The notes: generated by a model not told the origin, from the letters alone. Counted from the first letter of the stretch, positions 27,170 through 38,256 are shown. The stretch is DNA of 61,748 nucleotides from Streptomyces roseochromogenus subsp. oscitans DS 12.976 (GCF_000497445.1 NZ_CM002285.1:4775369-4837116), one strand, 5' to 3'. Numbers and translations are program-made.

Positions 27170-27547
27170 TTACTCGCCGATCAGTTCCACACGGACGGGG
27201 TCGCCGTCGCGGACGGTCGCCAGTGTCCGGGCGTCTCCGTCGAGGCGCCCCAGGATGTTGCACGGGCTCGCGAGGCGGCATTCGTCGCCTCGCGAGATCG
27301 GCGTGGGGCCGTAGGGGAGGGCGAGCGCGTTGCCGTCCGTCCAGAAGGCAACCGTGCCCGGTTCCACGACCTGCCGGGCGTCCGTTTCACGTGAAACGGC
27401 AACACCTGTGTCGAAATAGACCTCCTCGCCCCATGTGTAGGCAGTGGAGGTGAGCGGCAGTGCCTTGGTGAGGGCCTGGGTGGTCGGTGTGTCTGCGTCG
27501 AGGGTCGCGGTGATGTTTCCCGCGGGCCAGGAGATACATATCTGCAT
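27170..27547 (-). CDS. Cyclophilin-like small protein (DUF3830/TM1367-like)
   Basis: 125 residues. The pattern MQICISWPAGNITATLDADTPTTQAL..WGEEVYFDT..FWTDGNALALPYGPTPISRGDECRLASPCNILGRLDGD matches the single-domain cyclophilin-like family (PF04126). Function is unknown; prolyl isomerase activity is not shown for this group. A perfect parS lies inside the frame and encodes part of AVSRETD, so coding and ParB binding share bases. ATG 27547 is chosen over an upstream TTG. Its 5' end faces the Rex-controlled cydA promoter. Confidence 0.8.
   Translation of the reverse strand: MQICISWPAGNITATLDADTPTTQALTKALPLTSTAYTWGEEVYFDTGVAVSRETDARQVVEPGTVAFWTDGNALALPYGPTPISRGDECRLASPCNILGRLDGDARTLATVRDGDPVRVELIGE
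27384..27397. promoter_or_regulatory. parS site (perfect), within a coding region
   Basis: Exact GTTTCACGTGAAAC inside the cyclophilin-like gene, where the minus strand reads VSRET. Confidence 0.92.
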
Positions 27548-27657
27548 GCCGCGCAATTCAACAATATGTTGAAGTCGCTGCCAAGGTCTTGACGGGAAGG
27601 CGGAGGGGGGACCCCCCGTCGGTTGCCGAAAATCAGTGCGTCATAATGGCTTGTGAA

Positions 27658-27673
27658 TGTGAACGCGTTCACA
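27658..27673. promoter_or_regulatory. Rex operator upstream of cydA
   Basis: TGTGAACGCGTTCACA is a perfect 16-bp palindrome matching the Streptomyces Rex consensus TGTGAAC-N3-TTCACA. Rex releases DNA when NADH is high, as under low oxygen, and the cyd operon is a known Rex target. A TCATAATGG stretch at 27641-27649, just upstream, is a possible -10 region, so bound Rex would block transcription start. Confidence 0.93.
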
Positions 27674-27753
27674 AGCGCGTCCCGATTGCCCTGTATGAGC
27701 GACATGAACGGGGCAAACCGCCGCTGTACCACGCCGGTAAGGAGAGTGACGAC

Positions 27754-29262
27754 GTGGACCTGGCTTTGGCGCCGGAGACACTGGCGCGCTGGCAGTTCGG
27801 CATCACCACCGTCTACCACTTCCTGTTCGTCCCGCTGACCATCTCCCTGGCCGCCCTCACGGCCGGGCTGCAGACGGCCTGGGTGCGCACGGAGAAGGAG
27901 AAGTACCTCAGGGCGACGAAGTTCTGGGGCAAGCTCTTCCTGATCAACATCGCCATGGGCGTGGTCACGGGCATCGTCCAGGAGTTCCAGTTCGGCATGA
28001 ACTGGTCCGACTACTCGCGGTTCGTCGGCGACATCTTCGGTGCCCCGCTCGCCTTCGAGGCGCTGATCGCGTTCTTCTTCGAGTCCACCTTCATCGGACT
28101 GTGGATCTTCGGCTGGGACAAGCTGCCCAAGAAGATCCATCTGGCCTGCATCTGGATGGTCTCGATCGGCACGATCCTGTCGGCGTACTTCATCCTCGCG
28201 GCCAACTCCTGGATGCAGCACCCGGTCGGATACAAGATCGACAAGGCGAAGGGCCGGGCCGAGCTGACCGACTTCTGGGCCGTACTGACCCAGAACACCG
28301 CACTCAGCCAGGCCTTCCACACCCTGTCCGCGGCGTTCCTGACCGGTGGTGCCTTCATGGTGGGCATCGCCGCCTACCATCTGGCCCGCAAGAAGCACAT
28401 CCGCGAGATGAAGACCTCGCTACGGCTCGGCCTGGTCACGGTGGTCATCGCCGGCCTGCTCACCGCGATCAGCGGTGACACCCTCGGCAAGGTCATGTTC
28501 AAGCAGCAGCCCATGAAGATGGCGGCCGCCGAAGCGCTGTGGGACGGGCAGAAGCCGGCACCTTTCTCGATCTTCGCCTACGGCGATGTGGAGAAGGGCC
28601 ACAACACCGTGGCCATCGAGATACCCGGTCTGCTGTCCTTCCTCGCCGACGACGACTTCACCTCGTACGTCCCCGGCATCAACGACGTCAACAAGGCCGA
28701 GCAGCAGAAGTTCGGCCCGGGTGACTACCGGCCCAACATCCCGGTCGCCTTCTGGGGCTTCCGCTGGATGATCGGCTTCGGCATGTTCTCCTTCGCCATC
28801 GGGCTGGCCGGACTGTGGCTGACCCGGAAGAAGTTCATGCTGCCGAAGCATCTGCGGGTCGGCGAGGACGAGGTGCCGCATCTGGTGCTGTTCAAGAACA
28901 AGGCGCTCAGCCCGAAGCTCACGCCCTGGTACTGGCGCATCGCGACCTGGACCCTGGCCTTCCCGCTGATCGCCAACTCCTGGGGCTGGATCTTCACCGA
29001 GATGGGCCGCCAGCCGTGGGTCGTCTACGGCGTCCTGCAGACCCGGCACGCGGTCTCCCCCGGTGTCTCCCAGGGCGAGGTCCTCACCTCGATGATCGTC
29101 TTCACCTCGCTGTACGCGATCCTCGCCGTGGTCGAGGTCAAGCTGCTCGCGAAGTACGTCAAGGCCGGCCCGCCCGAGCTGACCGAGGCCGACCTCAATC
29201 CGCCCACGAAGATCGGCGGCGACACCCGTGACGCCGACAAGCCGATGGCCTTCTCGTACTAG
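27754..29262 (+). CDS. cydA: Cytochrome bd oxidase subunit I
   Basis: 502 residues, multi-pass. CydA carries the three haems of the high-affinity quinol oxidase. Probable haem ligands are H22 in TTVYHFLFVPLTISL and H189 in SQAFHTLSAAF; the quinol loop is of the short type. GTG 27754 is chosen: GGAGAG lies upstream at 27741-27746 and the protein begins MDLALAPETLARWQFG. The open frame further 5' overlaps the Rex operator and is leader DNA. First gene of cydAB-cydCD. Confidence 0.97.
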   Translation: MDLALAPETLARWQFGITTVYHFLFVPLTISLAALTAGLQTAWVRTEKEKYLRATKFWGKLFLINIAMGVVTGIVQEFQFGMNWSDYSRFVGDIFGAPLAFEALIAFFFESTFIGLWIFGWDKLPKKIHLACIWMVSIGTILSAYFILAANSWMQHPVGYKIDKAKGRAELTDFWAVLTQNTALSQAFHTLSAAFLTGGAFMVGIAAYHLARKKHIREMKTSLRLGLVTVVIAGLLTAISGDTLGKVMFKQQPMKMAAAEALWDGQKPAPFSIFAYGDVEKGHNTVAIEIPGLLSFLADDDFTSYVPGINDVNKAEQQKFGPGDYRPNIPVAFWGFRWMIGFGMFSFAIGLAGLWLTRKKFMLPKHLRVGEDEVPHLVLFKNKALSPKLTPWYWRIATWTLAFPLIANSWGWIFTEMGRQPWVVYGVLQTRHAVSPGVSQGEVLTSMIVFTSLYAILAVVEVKLLAKYVKAGPPELTEADLNPPTKIGGDTRDADKPMAFSY

Positions 29263-29277
29263 GCCGGGGGAACAGTC

Positions 29278-30297
29278 ATGCAACTTCACGACGTCTGGTT
29301 CGTCCTGATCGCCGTCCTGTGGACCGGCTACTTCTTCCTGGAGGGCTTCGACTTCGGGGTCGGCATCCTCACCAAACTGCTGGCCCGCAACCGGCCGGAG
29401 CGGCGGGTGCTGATCAACACCATCGGGCCCGTCTGGGACGGCAACGAGGTGTGGCTGCTCACGGCCGGCGGCGCGACCTTCGCCGCGTTCCCGGAGTGGT
29501 ACGCCACTCTCTTCTCCGGCTTCTATCTGCCGCTGCTGGTCATCCTGGTCTGTCTGATCATCCGAGGCGTCGCCTTCGAGTACCGCGCGAAGCGACCCGA
29601 GGAGGACTGGCAGCGCAACTGGGAGACGGCGATCTTCTGGACCTCGCTGATCCCGGCGTTCCTGTGGGGCGTGGCCTTCGGGAACATCGTGCGGGGCGTC
29701 AAGATTGACCAGCACTTCGAGTACGTCGGCAGCCTCGGGGACCTGTTCAACCCCTACGCCCTGCTCGGCGGTCTGGTGACGCTCACGCTGTTCACCTTCC
29801 ACGGAGCGGTCTTCACCGCGCTCAAGACCGTGGGCGACATCCGGGTGCGGGCACGGAAGCTGGCCCTGTGGGTCGGTCTGGTCACGGCCGTCGTGGCGCT
29901 CGGATTCCTGCTGTGGACGCAGGCCCACAGCGGTAACGGCAAGAGCCTGGTGGCCTTGCTCGTGGCGGTCGTCGCCCTGGTGGCCGCTCTGGTGGCCAAT
30001 CAACTCGGGCGTGAGGGTTGGGCGTTCGCGCTCTCGGGTGTCACCATCGTGGCTTCTGTGGCGATGCTCTTCCTGTCGCTTTTCCCGAATGTCATGCCGT
30101 CCACGCTCAACGGGGACTGGAGCCTGACGGTCACCAACGCCTCGTCGAGCCCGTACACCCTGAAGATCATGACGTGGCTGGCTGCCATCGCCACGCCCCT
30201 GGTGGTGCTCTATCAGGGCTGGACCTACTGGGTGTTCCGCAAGCGGATCGGCACGCAGCACATCGCTCCCGATGCTGCGGCCGGCGCCGCTCACTGA
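29278..30297 (+). CDS. cydB: Cytochrome bd oxidase subunit II
   Basis: 339 residues with about nine membrane segments. Family signatures are VLWTGYFFLEGFDFGVGIL, IGPVWDGNEVWLLTAGGATFAAFP and RGVAFEYRAKRPEE. It forms the bd oxidase with CydA. The ATG is 15 bp after the cydA stop, with GGGGGA before it. Two parS sites follow immediately and precede cydCD. Confidence 0.97.
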   Translation: MQLHDVWFVLIAVLWTGYFFLEGFDFGVGILTKLLARNRPERRVLINTIGPVWDGNEVWLLTAGGATFAAFPEWYATLFSGFYLPLLVILVCLIIRGVAFEYRAKRPEEDWQRNWETAIFWTSLIPAFLWGVAFGNIVRGVKIDQHFEYVGSLGDLFNPYALLGGLVTLTLFTFHGAVFTALKTVGDIRVRARKLALWVGLVTAVVALGFLLWTQAHSGNGKSLVALLVAVVALVAALVANQLGREGWAFALSGVTIVASVAMLFLSLFPNVMPSTLNGDWSLTVTNASSSPYTLKIMTWLAAIATPLVVLYQGWTYWVFRKRIGTQHIAPDAAAGAAH

Positions 30298-30312
30298 GTC
30301 CGCCGAGGGTGT

Positions 30313-30326
30313 GTTTCACGTGAAAC
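30313..30326. promoter_or_regulatory. parS site (perfect), cydB-cydCD gap
   Basis: Exact GTTTCACGTGAAAC, extended symmetrically to GTGTGTTTCACGTGAAACACAC, 15 bp after the cydB stop. It is 37 bp from the next parS. Confidence 0.93.
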
Positions 30327-30349
30327 ACACCCTCTGGACCGAAGGGCAC

Positions 30350-30363
30350 GTTTCACGTGAAAC
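30350..30363. promoter_or_regulatory. parS site (perfect) overlapping the cydCD start codon
   Basis: Exact GTTTCACGTGAAAC. The GTG at 30357-30359 in its right half is the start codon of cydCD, and the following AAA is codon 2. Confidence 0.92.
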
Positions 30364-33300
30364 CAATCGATCCACGCCTGCTGAAGTACGCCCGCGCCAC
30401 CCGTCTCTTCCTCGTGGCGGTCGTCGGCTTGGGTGCCGTCGGTGCGGGGCTGGTCATCGCCCAGGCGATGCTCATCGCCGAGGTCGTCGTCGGTGCTTTC
30501 CAGCATGGGCAGTCCGTCGCTGAACTGCGCACCCCCCTGCTGCAGTTGGCGGCCGTTGCCGTCGGTCGGTCAGTCGTCGCCTGGCTCACCGAGCTCGCCG
30601 CCCACCGGGCGAGCGCGGCGGTGAAGTCCGAATTGCGGGGACGGCTTCTCGACCGGGCGGCGGCGCTGGGTCCCGGGTGGCTGGCCGGGCAGCGCACAGG
30701 TTCACTGGTCACTCTGGCCACGCGTGGGGTCGATGCCCTCGACGACTACTTCTCGCGCTATCTGCCTCAGCTGGGGCTCGCGGTGGTCGTGCCGGTGGCG
30801 GTGCTGGCGCGGATCGTCACCGAGGACTGGGTGTCGGCGGCGATCATCGTCGGCACCCTGCCCCTCATCCCGCTCTTCATGATGCTGATCGGCTGGGCCA
30901 CCCAGTCCCGGATGGACCGCCAGTGGCGGCTGCTGTCCCGACTGTCCGGGCATTTCCTGGATGTGGTCGCGGGACTGCCCACGCTGAAGGTCTTCGGCCG
31001 GGCCAAGGCGCAGGCCGAGTCCATCCGCCGGATCACCGGCGAGTACCGGCGGGCCACCCTGCGGACCCTGCGGATCGCCTTTCTCTCCTCCTTCGCACTG
31101 GAGTTGCTCGCCACGCTGTCGGTCGCCCTGGTCGCGGTGACGATCGGAATGCGGCTCGTGCGCGGTGACATGGATCTGTACACCGGTCTGGTGATCCTGG
31201 TGCTGGCGCCCGAGGCGTATCTGCCGTTGCGTCAGGTAGGTGCGCAGTACCACGCGGCCGCCGAGGGGCTTGCCGCCGCGGAGGAGATCTTCACCGTGCT
31301 GCAGACGCCGGTTCCGGCGTGCGGTTCCGGTGCCGTGCCCGCGGGTGCGGTGGCTTTCGACGGGGTCACCGTCCGCTATCCCGGCCGGTCCACGGATGCC
31401 GTGACGGAGACGTCGTTCACCGTCGAGCCCGGTGAGACGGTCGCGCTCGTCGGGCCGAGCGGGGTGGGCAAGTCGACGCTGGTGAACGTGCTGCTCGGAT
31501 TTGTCGCGCCCACCGAGGGGCGGGTGCGGATCGGGGGAGTGGATCTTGCCGGCCTCGATGTGGAGGAATGGCGGTCGCGGATCGCGTGGGTGCCGCAGCG
31601 GCCGCATCTGTATGCCGGGACCATCGCGGAGAATGTGCGGTTGGCGCGGCCCGACGCGGACGATGTCGCCGTACGGCGGGCGCTGCGGGATGCCGGGGCG
31701 CTGGAGTTCGTGGATGCGCTGCCCGAGGGGGCCGAGACCGTGCTCGGGGAGGACGGGGCCGGGCTGTCGGCGGGGCAGCGGCAGCGGTTGGCTCTTGCGC
31801 GGGCGTTTCTCGCGGACCGGCCTGTGCTGGTGCTGGATGAGCCGACGGCGGGGTTGGACGGGGCGACCGAGGCGGAGGTCGTGGCTGCGGTGGGGAGGCT
31901 TGCGGCGGGTCGTACGGTGCTGTTGGTGGTGCACCGGCCGGCGTTGCTGGAGGTTGCGGACCGGGTGGTGCGGCTGGACAGCGCGGAGCCTTTGGCCGAC
32001 CGGGGCTGCAGCCGGCCCGCCAGAAGGCTCCACCCCCTGGCCCCCCGGCCTCGCCCACTCGCCACCCGACTCGCTGGGCTGGATGGTGGCCGTGCGGGGC
32101 TGAGCCCGGCGGGGCAGGCCTCGGCTGGGTCTCGACTCGGTGAGCTGGGGAGCGGTGCCGTAGGGCAGGGCCAGGGTGGCGGTTCGGGGCGTCGTTTCGG
32201 GCGGTCCGCCGGTGTGCTTGCGCGAGTTCGGGGGCTCGCTGGGCCTTGGCGGGGGCGGCTGTTGTTGGCGTTGGTGCTCGGGAGTCTGGCGCTTGGTAGT
32301 GCCGTGGGGCTCATGGCGACGTCCGGGTGGCTTATTTCGCGGGCCTCGCAGCAGCCTCCTGTGCTGTATTTGATGGTCGCCGTGACGGCCACGCGCGCCT
32401 TCGGGATCGGGCGGGCCGTATTCCGGTATGCCGAGCGGCTGGTGTCGCATGACGCGGTGCTGCGGATGCTGGCGGACACCCGGGTCGCCGTGTACCGGCG
32501 GCTTGAGCGGCTCGCGCCCGCCGGGCTGCGGAGCGCCCGGCGCGGTGATCTGCTCACCCGGCTGGTCGCGGACGTGGACGAGCTCCAGGACTACTGGCTG
32601 CGCTGGCTGCTGCCGGCGTCGGTCGCCGTGGCCGTCTCGGCCGCCTCCGTCGGCTTCACGGCCTGGCTGCTGCCCGAGGCCGGTGCCGTCCTCGCGGCGG
32701 GCCTCGTGGCGGCCGGTGTCGGCGTTCCGCTCGTCACCGCGACCGTGGCCCGGCGGACCGAGCGACGGCTGGCCCCCGCCCGGGGTGCCCTCGCCACCCG
32801 GGTCACCGACCTGCTCACCGGCACCGCGGAGCTGACCGTCGCCGGTGCGCTGCCCGCCCGTACGGACGCGGCCCGGCAAGCCGACGGCGCACTGACCCGG
32901 ATCGCCTCGCGGGCCGCCGCCGTGACGGCGCTGGGTGACGGGCTCACCGCACTGATCTCCGGGCTGACCGTCACGGCGACCGCACTGCTCGGCGCCCAGG
33001 CGGTGGCTGCGGGCCGGCTAGGTGGCGTGGCGATGGCCGTGGTCGTCCTCACTCCGCTGGCCGCCTTCGAGGCCGTACTGGGAATGCCGCTCGCCGTGCG
33101 CCACCGGCAGCGGGTGCGGCGGAGCGCGGAGCGTGTCTACGAGGTGGTCGACGCTGCGGAGCCCGTGCGCGAGCCCGAGCGGCCCCGGCAGGCGCCCGCC
33201 TCGCCGTTCCCCGTGGTGGTCAAGGGGCTGGCCGCGCGGTACGAGGGGCAGCAGCGGGAGGCGTTGGCCGCCTTCGATCTCACCCTGCGGGAGGGGCGGA

Positions 33301-33956
33301 GGATCGCGGTGGTGGGTGCGTCCGGTTCCGGCAAGACGACCCTCGCCCAGGTGCTGCTGCGCTTCCTCGACCCGCAAGAGGGCGCGTACACGCTCGCAGG
33401 TGTGGACGCGTACGCGCTGGCCGGTGACGACATACGGCGGCTCGTCGGACTGTGTGCGCAGGACGCGCATCTCTTCGACAGCTCGGTGCGCGAGAACCTG
33501 CTGCTGGCCCGGAAGGACGCCACCGAGGCCGATCTGCGCCGGGCGCTGGCGCGGGTCCGTCTGCTGGACTGGGTGGACGTGCTGCCCGACGGCCTGGACA
33601 CGCTCGTCGGCGAGCACGGGGCGCGGCTGTCCGGAGGGCAGCGGCAGCGGCTGGCGCTGGCTCGGGCGCTGCTGGCCGACTTCCCCGTCCTGGTCCTCGA
33701 CGAGCCCGCCGAGCACCTGGACCTGCCGACGGCCGACGCGCTGACCGCCGATCTGCTGGCCGCCACGGAGGGCCGTACGACGCTGCTGATCACCCACCGG
33801 CTGGCCGGGCTGGAGGCGGTGGACGAGGTGATCGTGCTCGACGCCGGGCGAGCGGTGCAGCGGGGCACCTACGCGGAGCTTCTCGCGGTGGACGGGCCCC
33901 TGCGGGCGCTGGCGCTGCGGGAGGCGGAGGTGGAGTCACTGGTGGGGGCGGTCTGA
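30357..33956 (+). CDS. cydCD: CydDC fusion: ABC exporter needed for cytochrome bd assembly
   Basis: 1199 residues: two ABC exporters in one chain. The CydD half has membrane segments from residue 15, Walker A GPSGVGKST at 366-374 and signature LSAGQRQRL. The CydC half has Walker A GASGSGKTT at 987-995 and LSGGQRQRL. Between them (about residues 545-620) is a low-complexity Pro/Arg/Gly-rich linker. CydDC exports thiols (cysteine, glutathione in E. coli) and affects haem insertion. The GTG start lies inside a parS site, with GAAGGG 10 nt upstream; the opening KPIDPRLLKYARATR is conserved, so this start is well supported. Confidence 0.95.
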   Translation: MKPIDPRLLKYARATRLFLVAVVGLGAVGAGLVIAQAMLIAEVVVGAFQHGQSVAELRTPLLQLAAVAVGRSVVAWLTELAAHRASAAVKSELRGRLLDRAAALGPGWLAGQRTGSLVTLATRGVDALDDYFSRYLPQLGLAVVVPVAVLARIVTEDWVSAAIIVGTLPLIPLFMMLIGWATQSRMDRQWRLLSRLSGHFLDVVAGLPTLKVFGRAKAQAESIRRITGEYRRATLRTLRIAFLSSFALELLATLSVALVAVTIGMRLVRGDMDLYTGLVILVLAPEAYLPLRQVGAQYHAAAEGLAAAEEIFTVLQTPVPACGSGAVPAGAVAFDGVTVRYPGRSTDAVTETSFTVEPGETVALVGPSGVGKSTLVNVLLGFVAPTEGRVRIGGVDLAGLDVEEWRSRIAWVPQRPHLYAGTIAENVRLARPDADDVAVRRALRDAGALEFVDALPEGAETVLGEDGAGLSAGQRQRLALARAFLADRPVLVLDEPTAGLDGATEAEVVAAVGRLAAGRTVLLVVHRPALLEVADRVVRLDSAEPLADRGCSRPARRLHPLAPRPRPLATRLAGLDGGRAGLSPAGQASAGSRLGELGSGAVGQGQGGGSGRRFGRSAGVLARVRGLAGPWRGRLLLALVLGSLALGSAVGLMATSGWLISRASQQPPVLYLMVAVTATRAFGIGRAVFRYAERLVSHDAVLRMLADTRVAVYRRLERLAPAGLRSARRGDLLTRLVADVDELQDYWLRWLLPASVAVAVSAASVGFTAWLLPEAGAVLAAGLVAAGVGVPLVTATVARRTERRLAPARGALATRVTDLLTGTAELTVAGALPARTDAARQADGALTRIASRAAAVTALGDGLTALISGLTVTATALLGAQAVAAGRLGGVAMAVVVLTPLAAFEAVLGMPLAVRHRQRVRRSAERVYEVVDAAEPVREPERPRQAPASPFPVVVKGLAARYEGQQREALAAFDLTLREGRRIAVVGASGSGKTTLAQVLLRFLDPQEGAYTLAGVDAYALAGDDIRRLVGLCAQDAHLFDSSVRENLLLARKDATEADLRRALARVRLLDWVDVLPDGLDTLVGEHGARLSGGQRQRLALARALLADFPVLVLDEPAEHLDLPTADALTADLLAATEGRTTLLITHRLAGLEAVDEVIVLDAGRAVQRGTYAELLAVDGPLRALALREAEVESLVGAV

Positions 33957-35705
<1,749 letters not shown>

Positions 35706-35707
35706 GT

Positions 35708-35759
35708 GCCCTCAGGCGCTGGAAACTCCCGCACCAAGGCGCCCTCAGGCGCTAGAAAC
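35708..35759. repeat. Direct repeat at the kinase/HAD convergence point
   Basis: Two 19-bp copies (35708-35726 and 35741-35759), differing at one base, are spaced 33 bp start to start. The second includes the stop codon of the HAD gene, suggesting a small tandem duplication of the gene end. Confidence 0.65.
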
Positions 35760-36639
35760 GTCCCGTGAGCAGTTGCTCGATGACGACCGCGACGCCGTCT
35801 TCGTTGTTGGCGACCGTGCGGCCCGACGCGGCGGCGATGACGTCCGGGTGGGCGTTGCCCATCGCGTACGACTGGCCGGCCCAGGTCAGCATCTCGACGT
35901 CGTTGGGCATGTCGCCGAAGGCGACGACCTCCTCGTGCGAGATACCGCGCTCGGCGCAGCACAGGGCGAGCGTGCTGGCCTTGGAGACGTCGGGGCCGCT
36001 CAGTTCGAGCAGGGCGCTGGGGCTGGAGCGGGTCACGTTGGCGCGGTCGCCGATCGCCAGCCGGGCGAGGGTGAGGAAGGCGTCCGGGTCGAGATCCGGG
36101 TGGTAGGCCAGGATCTTGAGCACGGGCTGGTCGGCGTCCGGGCCGTCGGGGGCGAGGAGCTGCTCGGCGGGCAGCAGGTGGTCCGGTATCTCCATGTGCA
36201 GCTGGGGATAGTCAGGCTCCTGGTGGAAGCCGTAGGTCTGCTCGACCGCGTACACCGTGCCGGGTGCCGCCTCGCGCAGCAGCCGTACGGCGTCCAGGGC
36301 GTTCGCGCGGGCCAGTTCGCGCACCTTCACGAAGCGGTGGGTGCCGGGGCCGCCGTGCAGGTCGACCACGGCGGCGCCGTTGCCGCAGATCGCCAGGCCG
36401 TGGCCGTGGACGTGGTCGCTGACGACGTCCATCCAGCGGGCCGGGCGGCCGGTGACGAAGAAGACCTCGATGCCGGCCTCTTCCGCGGCGGCGAGCGCGG
36501 TGACCGTGCGCGGGGAGACCGACTTGTCGTCCCGCAGCAGTGTGCCGTCGAGGTCGGTGGCGATCAGCCGCGGCCGTAGGGCGGCGGACGGGGTCCCGGG
36601 CTGTCTGGTCGCTGAGGTCACCGGGCCATTCTCGCGCAT
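35752..36639 (-). CDS. Cof-type HAD phosphatase
   Basis: About 295 residues of the HAD-IIB (Cof) group that removes phosphate from sugars, nucleotides or vitamins. Motif I is [14 protein letters not shown], motif II VTGRP, motif III a lysine in DVSKASTLALC, motif IV FGDMPNDVEML. The Cap is the C2b type. GTG 36621 is an alternative start. A paralogue with the same motifs is at 47311-48111. Confidence 0.9.
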   Translation of the reverse strand: MRENGPVTSATRQPGTPSAALRPRLIATDLDGTLLRDDKSVSPRTVTALAAAEEAGIEVFFVTGRPARWMDVVSDHVHGHGLAICGNGAAVVDLHGGPGTHRFVKVRELARANALDAVRLLREAAPGTVYAVEQTYGFHQEPDYPQLHMEIPDHLLPAEQLLAPDGPDADQPVLKILAYHPDLDPDAFLTLARLAIGDRANVTRSSPSALLELSGPDVSKASTLALCCAERGISHEEVVAFGDMPNDVEMLTWAGQSYAMGNAHPDVIAAASGRTVANNEDGVAVVIEQLLTGRF

Positions 36640-36708
36640 ATGCCAGCACGGCCGTGCGGGACTCCGCACAGATGAGACACAGATGACGCTCGGCTACACG
36701 GGGATCCC

Positions 36709-36810
36709 GTCGGCCCTGCGGCGATTCCCCCGGCCCTGCGGTGATCCCCGCGGGCCTTGCGGGATCCGGTGAGCCCTGCGGCCTTGCGGTGATCCGGTGA
36801 GCCCCCGCAG
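36709..36810. repeat. Imperfect tandem repeats of about 20 bp
   Basis: Variants of GGCCCTGCGGTGATCC recur about four times, with GATCCGGTGAGCCC present twice. They fill the gap between the LLM oxidoreductase stop and the HAD start, where the two genes share a strand. Confidence 0.55.
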
Positions 36811-36818
36811 CGGTCCGG

Positions 36819-37721
36819 TCAGCCCAGCTGGGCCGCGGCCTCCATGGCGATCTGCTCGAAGACCTTCTCGTCCGCGGCGAAGTCGGAGTCCTGGATGGGC
36901 CAGTGGATCACGATCTCGGTGAAGCCCAGTTCCTGGTGCCGGCCGGCGAAGTCCACGAAGGCGTCCAGGGACTGAAGCGGACGGGCGCGGTCCGGGGTGA
37001 AGCCCGTGAGCAGGACCTTCTCCAGGCCGGCCAGGTCCCGCCCGGCGTCCGCGCAGGCCTCGGACAGCTTGGCGAACTGGCCGCGCAGGGCCTCTACGGA
37101 CTGCTCGGGGGTACCGGACTCGTACAGCTTCGGGTCGCCCGTGGTCACCCAGGCCTGGCCGTAGCGCGCGGCGAGCTTCAGGCCGCGCGGGCCGGTGGCG
37201 GCCACGGCGAACGGCAGCCGGGGCCGCTGGATGCAGCCCGGGATGTTCCGCGCCTCGTGGGCCGAGTAGAAGCGGCCCTCGTACGACACCGCGTCCTCGC
37301 TGAGCAGCCGGTCCAGCAGCGGCACGAACTCGGCGAGGCGGTCGGCGCGCTCGCGCGGGCTCCACGGCTCCTGGCCCAGCGCGGTGGCGTCGAAGCCGGT
37401 GCCGCCGGCGCCGATGCCGAGGGTGATCCGGCCGCCGGAGATGTCGTCCAGGGAGATCAGCTCCTTGGCGAGGGTCACCGGGTGCCGGAAGTTCGGCGAG
37501 GTCACCAGCGTGCCGAGGTGCAGCCGCTCGGTGACGCCGGCGGCGGCCGTCAGCGTCGGGACCGCGCCGAACCACGGGCCGTCACGGAAGCTGCGCCAGG
37601 ACAGGTGGTCGTACGTGTACGCCGTGTGGAAGCCGAGCTGCTCGGCCCGCAGCCAGGCCGAACGGCCGCCTTCGCTCCAGCGGCGGTAGGGCAGGATCAC
37701 GGTGCTCAGACGCAGACTCAT
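36819..37721 (-). CDS. LLM class F420-dependent oxidoreductase
   Basis: 300 residues of the luciferase-like monooxygenase fold, opening [42 protein letters not shown] and containing the substrate/cofactor-facing [34 protein letters not shown]. The last string is typical of actinobacterial F420-dependent members. It reduces or oxidises an unknown substrate. A longer frame to 37751 exists, but ATG 37721 fits the family. Confidence 0.88.
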   Translation of the reverse strand: MSLRLSTVILPYRRWSEGGRSAWLRAEQLGFHTAYTYDHLSWRSFRDGPWFGAVPTLTAAAGVTERLHLGTLVTSPNFRHPVTLAKELISLDDISGGRITLGIGAGGTGFDATALGQEPWSPRERADRLAEFVPLLDRLLSEDAVSYEGRFYSAHEARNIPGCIQRPRLPFAVAATGPRGLKLAARYGQAWVTTGDPKLYESGTPEQSVEALRGQFAKLSEACADAGRDLAGLEKVLLTGFTPDRARPLQSLDAFVDFAGRHQELGFTEIVIHWPIQDSDFAADEKVFEQIAMEAAAQLG

Positions 37722-37763
37722 GCGTTCGAGAGTAAGCGGCCCCACTGACAACGGACCAAACGG

Positions 37764-38222
37764 TCACCGAACGCGGCTGCTCAGCCACGGGCTGAGCAGG
37801 ATCATCGGGACGTACTCCTTGTATGTGCGGTCGCCGGGCAGCGGGACGACCAGGCGGTAGCCGGGCGGGAAGCGGCGCGCCTTGACGTGGGCGAGGTCGC
37901 CGAAGACGGAGCGGAGGAAGGCGGGCACGTCGTCGCGCGGGACGTCGTGGCATTCGATGCCCTCGACGGTGATCAGCGCGTCATCGTCCGGGAAGAGCTG
38001 CACGCTCACCCGGGGCACGCCGCCGAACTCGACGTATGCCTCGTGCGGCAGGGAGCCGTCCGGGTCCGTGGTCACGCCGATGCCCGCGGCACTGCGGCGG
38101 GAGGTCTGGTCGGCGCCGATGTCGTGGGTCACCTCGATCTCGCGCCCGTACTGGGCGGCGAGGGTGCGCAGTACGGTGACGGCGGCCTCGGTGGTCGGCA
38201 GACGCTCGTTCGGGTGATCCAT
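37764..38222 (-). CDS. Hypothetical protein next to kptA
   Basis: 152 residues, no membrane segments or signal peptide, alternating beta-rich segments (EAYVEFGGVPRVSVQLF, ALITVEGIECHDV) and a Pro/Tyr-rich end (PPGYRLVVPLPGDRTYKEYVPMILLSPW). I cannot assign a family. It starts 34 bp after the kptA stop, on the same strand, and may be co-transcribed with it. Confidence 0.65.
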   Translation of the reverse strand: MDHPNERLPTTEAAVTVLRTLAAQYGREIEVTHDIGADQTSRRSAAGIGVTTDPDGSLPHEAYVEFGGVPRVSVQLFPDDDALITVEGIECHDVPRDDVPAFLRSVFGDLAHVKARRFPPGYRLVVPLPGDRTYKEYVPMILLSPWLSSRVR

Positions 38223-38256
38223 GGCACCGATCATGACCGCAGTGCGCCGCGCAGTG

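Noticed and set aside
36709..36810. Possible CRISPR-like repeats
   Set aside because: Units are short, directly adjacent and degenerate with no spacers; no cas genes nearby.
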